A stretch of DNA of 5,051 bases from Pseudomonadota bacterium. GTDB taxonomy: Bacteria; Pseudomonadota; Gammaproteobacteria; UBA6186; Azoamicaceae. The position numbers and the translations under genes were made by a program. Below are positions 1 to 5,051 of the stretch, piece by piece (positions within the stretch are counted from its first letter, which is position 1; each line of letters opens with the position of its first letter). The notes below the pieces were generated by a model. The model saw nothing but the letters and a program-made list of their open reading frames with translations, was not told where the DNA came from and searched no databases. The stretch covers positions 1 through 5,051 of the forward strand of contig JAJZUR010000105.1 in NCBI GenBank assembly GCA_021848375.1. The letters run 5' to 3'.

Positions 1-2478
1 AGATACAATTTCATTAACACTATCGCTTACCTGTTGACCATATCGGGTCGTATAAGTATTACCTGCTACTGTAGCAAACCTTGAAATTAATTCCATATCA
101 AAATTGATGGTGCCTGAATTAGCGCCGGAAAACACTTGAATAAGATAGTGTTTTATTGCATCATCTACCTTCCACATTATTGATCGCTTAAGTTTGTTAA
201 ATCTGGTTTCATGGGCCAAGTCAGCTAATTTGGATAAAGCGATTTCTAATTCAGATCCATTCTTTTTTTTAAAAAAAACTTTGAAAAAGGGATCTAATAC
301 CTCGTCAACTTTACTTTCAGTTACGTACCCTGATAACGTGCTAAGAGCTTCAATCTGTTCTGAAAAAGGTTTATCATCCTCCTCTTCTTCAATACTATCT
401 TCTTCCTGATTATAAGCAATTCTTAATACCGTCGAATCTGTTTCTCCAGGTTCACAAATGATGCTGTCGGTTACGCTTTCCCAAGCTCGTTTTACTTGCG
501 CCGTATCTATCTTCTTTACTAAACATTCGGCGAAAATGCGAACCACTTGATAGCGTGATTTAAGGATTTGCGATTGGCAAAATTTAATTGCTGTTGTGGT
601 ACGTTCAGGATTTACTAACAAAGATAATAACCATTTTGCCGCAAAGAACTCAGCAAAGGTTCTATGAGTAAAAGTAATCTGTTCCCCATCAGACTCAATT
701 AACCCGACTCGAAATAATTCTTCTTGGGTTACTGTCAATGTATTTGACTCATGAGTCCACTCTTTAACATTTTCTGTAAATAATTGCTCTGCGGCTAGTT
801 CTTGATGAGATTGTGTGAAAGCTTGAGCCATTAATGGTTGATATCGCACATCAATACCTTGTTCTCTTTCTATATAAAAGATTTCATATTTTGCTTGAAC
901 AAATCTTTCATACAGATCCACAATATCCATAGACTCAGGTAAGCTAATTTCTTCTTCATCAGACTCAAGATAGTTCCTCAATTCAGTTGCAAAAGCATCT
1001 GCTAACAAGCGAGCTCGTAAAGGCACCCCCATAAAAGCAAAACTGCTGTCCTTTAAAGAATTCGAAAAACGTTCAACGATAATTTTTGCAAAGAAGCGGC
1101 ATCTTGTAGCATTTTTGTCAACTTCTAAATTGATATTAAACCGTCTAACCCAAAGATCTTTAAGGTAGTCTATTTGATCTTCTGGGCCGAATGGTCTCAT
1201 TGCAAAACCAAAAACCCCTAAAGAATCTTCTAGACTTTGTTGCATATGTTTGCGAGTAGCTACCCAAAGACGAACATGTCCTTGGCGCTTCTGCAAGACT
1301 TTAGCCATACTGATTACAGCACTCTGATGGTCCGAAGAAATTTCATCGAAGCTGTCAAAATATAATTGAACAGAGCCGGAACGAAGCTGCTCTTTCAATA
1401 GCTTTGTGCCTAAAGAAGTAAGCGATAAGCCTTCAGAGAGAAAAAGTATCACTGCTGCCATTGAATTCAGTTCTTTATTTTGTAATTGTTTTTTGTGCTT
1501 TTTAAGATCTAGATAAAAGATAAAACCAGAAGGATTTTCTTGTTGCAAACCAGCCACTTTTTGTTGAAGTGAAAGTGTCTTGCCCATACCAGGCTCAGCT
1601 GAAACAACCAAGATAGTATCTGCCACATCATCCATAGGTGTTTCTGTTGTGTCATCAACTTGAATAAATTGGCGGATTTCAGTGAGTGGCCCGCTTGATC
1701 TTACCCAACAAATCTTATCTTTTTTCATTTCTAGCCAATGTACGCGACGATTGAGGTAACGTTTTGCTAAATTAAGAAATTCATTTTCACTTTTGTCGCT
1801 AAGTGTTATATAAGGGGAATCTGGCTCGGATTTATCACCAAGTTGATCGTATGGTATAAACTTCTTCCCTTTTTCTAAGTACTTAGTCATGGATTCTAAA
1901 TCTTGTTCCACTACGACATACATATCAGTAGAAGTGCTTTTCAGTACTTCCTTAGCCAAAATGACACTTCTTTTCAACATGCGAGGACGAAAACAGGGAT
2001 CGAGTGTGTTTGGATCAACGGTTTCGCCACCAAGTTCAACGGTTTCTTGCTGCATAAGGATTTGTAATGCATCGGAATCAATGCATTTTTCATAATTTCC
2101 TGCTGAGACAAGTTTACTTAGGACCATTTGATTGCCGCAAAATAGTACGGGCTTTTCCGAAAGTCGTTTTTGGGTAGCATCATCCAGATCTTCATATTTG
2201 CTTTGTTTTTGAACAATTTGATCAGGTGCAAATGCGCTTAGCAAGTAATGTTTGATCCTTGATATTAGAATCATTTGTTTAGAGGCCAATTGTAATACAG
2301 GGGATATTTTTTCTTTTAGTATCCCAGCTTGCTTTAAACTAAACGTTTGATCGCATTCAACAATAAACAGCCTTGTGCCTTTAGCTGAAAAGGCGCTAAT
2401 CAGTTTATCTTCAAGAAATTTAAATGCGCTCAACCGCACGAAAATATAACTACCTTCCCTAGAATAGGTTACAAGTTC
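1..2478 (-). pseudogene. NACHT-domain STAND NTPase, 3' fragment of an IS-interrupted gene
   Basis: This minus-strand frame is open from the insertion junction to the left edge (826 codons, no stop, 3' end outside the window). It holds the ATPase core of a STAND protein, a nucleotide-switched sensor that oligomerises on activation. Visible motifs: Walker A EPGMGKT at 1596-1576, Walker B LYFDSFDEI at about 1365-1339 with its acidic D-x-x-D-E, a GVPL helical-domain motif near 1029-1018, and THRTFAEFFAA at about 669-637, typical of the winged-helix end of NACHT modules. About 280 residues between the junction and the P-loop are unassigned; they end in a segment reading RRVHWLEMKKDKICWVRSSG. After the NACHT module comes an acidic stretch (SIEEEEDD, near 396-373) and a helical-looking tail that should continue into a sensor region off the window. 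All catalytic residues I expect are present, so the damage is the insertion, not decay. NACHT assignment is confident; anti-phage or host-interaction role is inference. Confidence 0.88.
2471..2478. repeat. Target site duplication, left copy
   Basis: ACAAGTTC immediately outside the left inverted repeat, identical to the copy at 4161-4168. Eight bases is the duplication length characteristic of IS66 transposition. Within the host gene it encodes the end of ELV on the minus strand. Confidence 0.95.
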
Positions 2479-2497
2479 GTAACTGCTCACACCCCTC
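2479..2497 (+). repeat. Left terminal inverted repeat of the IS66 element
   Basis: Reads GTAACTGCTCAC-A-CCCCTC. It matches the right end, read inward, over 12 identical bases followed by CCCCTC, with one extra A at 2491. On the minus strand the same bases create a GGAGGGG tract and an in-frame GTG codon facing the 3' fragment of the interrupted gene. Confidence 0.93.
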
Positions 2498-2498
2498 C
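2488..2498 (-). promoter_or_regulatory. Ribosome-binding-like site and GTG start supplied by the IS end
   Basis: On the minus strand the left IS end reads GGAGGGGTGTGAGC. The GTG at 2490-2488 is in frame with the 3' fragment of the interrupted gene, giving VSSYELVTY and then host sequence. GGAGG ends only 3 bases before the GTG, closer than usual, so initiation there would be inefficient. No good outward promoter is visible, so expression would need transcription from inside or across the element. Confidence 0.3.
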
Positions 2499-2519
2499 AA
2501 TAAAAATATTTTTCTAAAA

Positions 2520-2533
2520 ACACTTGACACTTG
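2520..2533 (+). repeat. Tandem 7-bp repeat inside the left end of the IS
   Basis: Two perfect consecutive copies of ACACTTG lie 41 bases inside the left end of the element. The join creates TTGACA (2524-2529), a perfect -35 hexamer on the plus strand facing the transposase, but the bases 17 downstream (TTTTGT) are a poor -10. It could be a subterminal transposase-binding repeat or part of a weak promoter; neither is shown. Confidence 0.4.
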
Positions 2534-2587
2534 TTTTTGCTGCAAATTTTGTTTTTTGTAAACCCCACCTAAGGATAGCCCTAAATC

Positions 2588-2612
2588 GATCATGGTGATC
2601 CTACAAGATCAT
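2588..2612. promoter_or_regulatory. GATC cluster with small palindrome upstream of the transposase
   Basis: Three GATC sites start at 2588, 2597 and 2607. The first two form an inverted repeat, GATCA-TGG-TGATC (2588-2600); the third repeats GATCAT in direct orientation. The cluster lies 120-96 bases ahead of the transposase ATG and 25 bases ahead of the small leader frame. Dam methylation of GATC sites near transposase promoters limits transposition in IS10 and IS50; whether this host has a Dam methylase is unknown. A repressor operator is an alternative. Confidence 0.3.
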
Positions 2613-2636
2613 AAACGGCTGCTTGGGTCTTTTAAA

Positions 2637-2711
2637 ATGGATTTATACGATTTATTGCAATGGTGCGCATTTATGAAAGCCAAAAAAACGCATGTTATCA
2701 TTATCGTATGA
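2637..2711 (+). CDS. Possible 24-residue leader ORF coupled to the transposase
   Basis: An ATG at 2637 opens a short frame, MDLYDLLQWCAFMKAKKTHV followed by three isoleucines and a valine, ending in TGA at 2709-2711. The stop overlaps the transposase ATG at 2708 as ATGA, the classic arrangement for translational coupling. No strong Shine-Dalgarno precedes either start. I do not recognise the peptide; it is not evidently a remnant of IS66 TnpB. It may be chance: a frame this short cannot be judged real from sequence alone. If translated, its role would be to set the level of transposase. Confidence 0.3.
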   Translation: MDLYDLLQWCAFMKAKKTHVIIIV

Positions 2712-4144
2712 GTACCATTAATCAACAATCAGTACGAGAAGAAGCCGAGCGGATAAAAACCGAGTTTGAGCGACTCTCTGTAGATAAAAAAATAAATAGT
2801 GAAACCAAGATGCTTTTCCAGAGCATGTTTATGCTTATTAATTTGCTGATAGCTATTTTCCTTGAAAAGACTACAAAGAAGAATAACAAAAACTCTAGCA
2901 AGCCATCTTCACAAACCGAAAAAGATGAATCCTCCCTTACAAATCCTGGCACTAACAGTAAAGGTAAGCCAGAATCTAATGCCACTGCCGACAACACGAG
3001 AACCGTAGAAAGTGTCACGATAGCCGAAGTGACGCAATGTGATGTTTGCGGGCAAGACTTGAGCAAAATCGCCCACCAACATGTTGAAAGACGAACTAAA
3101 ATCGATATCGTCTTTGAAAAAGTAATTGAGCATATTGATGCACAGGTTAAGCTTTGTCCTGATTGCGGTTCAACTGTTAGAGGGGTCTTTCCCGCAGACA
3201 TGCATGGCCCCTTACAATATGGCAATGGATTAAAAGCATATGTCATAAATCTATTAATTTGCCAAATGATATCTCTAAACCGTGTTCAGAAACTAATCAA
3301 ATCGATGATTGGGGAGATCCTTTCTGAAGCAACGCTTTTGAAATTCATTTTACGTCTACATCTCGCATTAGCTCAATGGGAAGCTGATTCAATAGAATTG
3401 CTGCTGGTAAGTCCGGCTATGAATGTCGATGAAACCTCTTTAAGAGTCGACAAAAAGAACCACTGGATCCATGTTTATTCGGCTGGCGACATAACACTTA
3501 AGTTTTTGCACGCAAGACGTGGAACAGAAGCAATAAATGACATTAATATCATCCCGCGATATAGTGGAACAATCATCCATGATTGTTGGTCATCTTATTT
3601 AACATACAATGACTGTGACCATGGTCTGTGTGGCTCCCATTTGGTACGTGAACTTACCTGTATAATCGAATCTAACGGATACAATTGGGCAGCCAATATG
3701 AAAGCACTTCTTCTTGAGACGTGCAAAATAGTATCAAAAAGAAAAAGGAAAAAACTCAGTGAACAGGAATATGCTAATTTGCAGAAGCGCTATAGAAACA
3801 TCATTACGCGTGGAGAAAAAGAATTACCTGCCATTCCCCCTAAGCCCAACGGAAAGCGTGGTAAAATGGCAAAATCAGATGCGCATAATTTATGGGAACG
3901 CTTGAGAGATCATGAGTCTTCCGTTTTACTTTTTGCCAAGAGACCTGAAGTTTCATTTACAAACAATCGAGCAGAAAGAGATTTAAGAATGTCGAAAGTG
4001 AAACAAAAAGTATCTGGTTGTTTTAGAAAAGAGGTTTATGCGCAAGCATATTGTCGAATTTCAAGCTACCTCCAAACAATGGCAAGCAAGGGATACAATC
4101 CATTGATCGCAATTCAGATGGCATTGGCTAGTAAAGTTGATTGA
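2708..4144 (+). CDS. tnpC: IS66-family DDE transposase (TnpC-type)
   Basis: Catalyses cutting and joining of the element's ends. From the ATG at 2708 it has 478 residues, normal for the family. In order: an N-terminal helical segment with heptad-like leucines (about 8-55) for DNA binding or multimerisation; a polar linker with the family signature KNSSKPSS (about 61-68); a zinc-binding module with CDVC (111-114) and CPDC (150-153); and the DDE domain with D241 in NVDET, D292 in IIHDCWSSY and E423 in NNRAERDLR. All three catalytic acids are present. The final residues follow the usual IS66 C-terminus. An in-frame ATG at 2660 would add 16 residues, but neither start has a clear Shine-Dalgarno. 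I prefer 2708 because the extra residues look unlike the family's N-terminus and because a 24-codon frame ends across this ATG. The gene converges on the N-terminal host fragment, with 12 bases between their stop codons and no terminator. Confidence 0.95.
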   Translation: MSTINQQSVREEAERIKTEFERLSVDKKINSETKMLFQSMFMLINLLIAIFLEKTTKKNNKNSSKPSSQTEKDESSLTNPGTNSKGKPESNATADNTRTVESVTIAEVTQCDVCGQDLSKIAHQHVERRTKIDIVFEKVIEHIDAQVKLCPDCGSTVRGVFPADMHGPLQYGNGLKAYVINLLICQMISLNRVQKLIKSMIGEILSEATLLKFILRLHLALAQWEADSIELLLVSPAMNVDETSLRVDKKNHWIHVYSAGDITLKFLHARRGTEAINDINIIPRYSGTIIHDCWSSYLTYNDCDHGLCGSHLVRELTCIIESNGYNWAANMKALLLETCKIVSKRKRKKLSEQEYANLQKRYRNIITRGEKELPAIPPKPNGKRGKMAKSDAHNLWERLRDHESSVLLFAKRPEVSFTNNRAERDLRMSKVKQKVSGCFRKEVYAQAYCRISSYLQTMASKGYNPLIAIQMALASKVD

Positions 4145-4160
4145 GGGGGTGAGCAGTTAC
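4143..4160 (-). repeat. Right terminal inverted repeat of the IS66 element
   Basis: Read inward from 4160 it is GTAACTGCTCAC-CCCCTC, the partner of the left repeat. The transposase stop codon TGA (4142-4144) overlaps its inner edge, so the coding region reaches to 16 bases from the element's end. Its outermost GTAA supplies the stop codon that ends the host gene's N-terminal fragment. Confidence 0.93.
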
Positions 4161-5051
4161 ACAAGTTCTTTTAATTCCTGATACACTTGTATGCTTAAAA
4201 TTCTTGGATCTGACTGACTGCAGCAATGTAAAATTTTTTGCTTTGAACCTAAAAAATCCTCTAACCCCAATTTGGAACGAAATCTAAGATCAAAACGTTG
4301 AAGCATACTCACGTACTCAAGCGTTGGACCCACCATAACTAATTGGTTAATTTTACTGTTTGCTTCCTTAAAGAATTGTTTGGCACCCTGTGTTGAAAAA
4401 AAGGTAGCATGTTTTGCTTTCAACCAAGTTAACATTTCAGATTGAAAGTAGCCAGCTACAAGATCACTTTGAATTAAATTAAATCTTTGACACAATCCAT
4501 CTTCTAAGCACACACCGAGTTCATCAACATTTGGCTGATGCACGGCAAAAGTTAAATTACTTAAAAAGTCATCTATATCCTTTTGAGTAGGAACACTAGG
4601 AAGCATCGAAATAGCATCATCTTCTTCTTTCTTTTCGCCAAAGTTCTTAGAAAATTTTAAGCCTCTTGAAACCAAATGGTCTTGTATGGCTTTTTCAGTT
4701 ATTAACCCGTTTTCCGACTTATATAAATCAAACAAAATCCTACGAAACTCACGTGCATTATCTGATAAACTCTCTTCATTATTAATAAAAGCGAGACTTA
4801 AGCCTTTTCGAGTTTTGTCAATAACTTTTTCTGATACCAAAGCCGCGTGATAGAATTTAACCAATGGATTTCTTAAATCTAAAGATTCTTTATCGCTAGA
4901 AAGGCAGCTTTTTAATTTTTTAGCTAAATCTAATAAGTCTGAATGTTTTAGCGCTTTCACAAGTTTTTCTCTTCCTGTAAAAACGCTTTTAAAGCGATAT
5001 CGCTTAGCATTAAGATAATCGTCAGAACTCAAAACAGGATCTATATCTTTT
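4157..5051 (-). pseudogene. N-terminal-side fragment of the same NACHT STAND gene, cut off by the insertion
   Basis: The frame is open to the right edge: codons before the TTG at 5032 read KDIDPV without a stop, and no Shine-Dalgarno precedes that TTG, so the true start lies outside the window. The fragment gives about 297 visible residues ending in YQELKELV, where the terminal GTAA of the insertion sequence supplies a TAA stop (4159-4157). Deleting the element and one copy of the 8-bp duplication restores GAA-CTT-GTA-ACC-TAT and runs straight into the 3' fragment, which proves the two are one gene. The sequence is mostly charged and helical-looking, with no signal peptide or membrane segment visible and a KKEEDD linker about halfway. 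A segment reading FLSNLTFAVHQPNVDELG resembles, from memory only, a region found ahead of the NACHT module in large STAND proteins. I cannot assign a named domain. An effector domain such as a nuclease could lie further upstream. Confidence 0.8.
4161..4168. repeat. Target site duplication, right copy
   Basis: ACAAGTTC immediately outside the right inverted repeat, a perfect match to the left copy at 2471-2478. The absence of any mismatch fits a single insertion event with no later rearrangement of the flanks. Confidence 0.95.

Larger units (their letters stand above)
2479..4160 (+). mobile_element. IS66-family insertion sequence, complete, single-ORF type
   Basis: A 1,682-bp element bounded by near-matching terminal inverted repeats that start GTAACTGCTCAC at both ends, flanked by perfect 8-bp direct repeats (the target length usual for IS66). 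Its only long gene is an IS66 DDE transposase with its zinc-binding motif and catalytic triad intact. There is no room for the accessory tnpA and tnpB genes of canonical IS66 elements: only 229 bases precede the transposase start. That matches the single-gene IS66 subgroup (ISBst12-like). The element sits in opposite orientation to the gene it interrupts. Everything expected for mobility is present, so it is probably active or only recently immobile. Confidence 0.95.

Noticed and set aside
194..409. Plus-strand open frame of 71 codons, serine-rich
   Set aside because: Lies antisense within the NACHT gene. Its serine run is the complement of the acidic Glu/Asp stretch, and it has no independent support.
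1889..2095. Plus-strand open frame of 68 codons
   Set aside because: Antisense shadow of the continuous minus-strand NACHT frame, with no recognisable motif.
2502..2513. Palindrome AAAAATATTTTT as a terminator or operator
   Set aside because: A 12-base pure A/T palindrome is expected by chance here, has no G/C stem, and makes no stable hairpin.
2503..2530. Outward promoter on the minus strand at the left IS end (GTGTCA, 16-base spacer, TATTTT)
   Set aside because: Each hexamer matches the consensus at only 4 of 6 positions in very AT-rich DNA, and the start site would fall on the Shine-Dalgarno-like tract itself.
2660..2707. ATG at 2660 as the transposase start
   Set aside because: Possible, but it adds 16 residues unlike the family N-terminus, has no Shine-Dalgarno, and ignores the ATGA overlap at 2708. 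Kept only as an alternative.
2722..3246. Minus-strand open frames of 174 and 74 codons opposite the transposase
   Set aside because: They overlap the transposase zinc-finger and linker region on the other strand; the transposase carries the family motifs and these do not.
5030..5032. TTG as the start codon of the host gene
   Set aside because: No Shine-Dalgarno precedes it, and the frame is open upstream to the window edge, so the gene most likely begins outside.
1..5051. CRISPR arrays, tRNA or rRNA genes, riboswitches
   Set aside because: No regularly spaced repeats and no recognisable RNA gene or conserved RNA element on either strand; coding sequence fills nearly the whole window.

Overview
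The window is AT-rich bacterial DNA dominated by one very large gene on the minus strand that has been split in two by an insertion sequence. Nothing in it fixes the taxon: there is no rRNA, tRNA or housekeeping gene. The low G+C, the large NACHT-type STAND ATPase and the IS66-family element would suit an AT-rich gammaproteobacterium, possibly host-associated such as the Legionellales. That placement is an inference, not something read from the sequence.

Layout. Positions 5051-4161 (minus) carry the 5' part of the host gene; its start lies beyond the right edge. Positions 2479-4160 are a 1,682-bp IS66-family insertion sequence with matching terminal inverted repeats, one DDE transposase gene on the plus strand and a perfect 8-bp target duplication (ACAAGTTC at 2471-2478 and 4161-4168). 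Positions 2478-1 (minus) carry the 3' part of the host gene, which stays open to the left edge. Removing the element and one duplication copy joins the halves in one uninterrupted reading frame of about 1,120 codons, open at both window ends.

The host gene encodes a NACHT P-loop NTPase of the STAND class, recognisable by its Walker A (EPGMGKT), Walker B (LYFDSFDEI), GVPL and H-x-T-F-x-E-F-F signatures. All of these lie in the 3' part. The roughly 575 visible residues before the P-loop match no domain I can name with confidence. Proteins of this architecture act as inducible sensors, in bacteria often in anti-phage defence; which role applies here is not visible. The insertion separates the N-terminal region from the ATPase, so the gene is almost certainly inactive as a single protein. 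Both halves keep an open frame and the target duplication is perfect, so the insertion looks recent.

Within the element, a 24-codon open frame overlaps the transposase start by an ATGA, and a small cluster of GATC sites lies upstream. The left inverted repeat places a Shine-Dalgarno-like GGAGG and an in-frame GTG just ahead of the 3' fragment. There is no gene-free stretch longer than 300 bases; the largest is the 158-base left end of the element before the small open frame.
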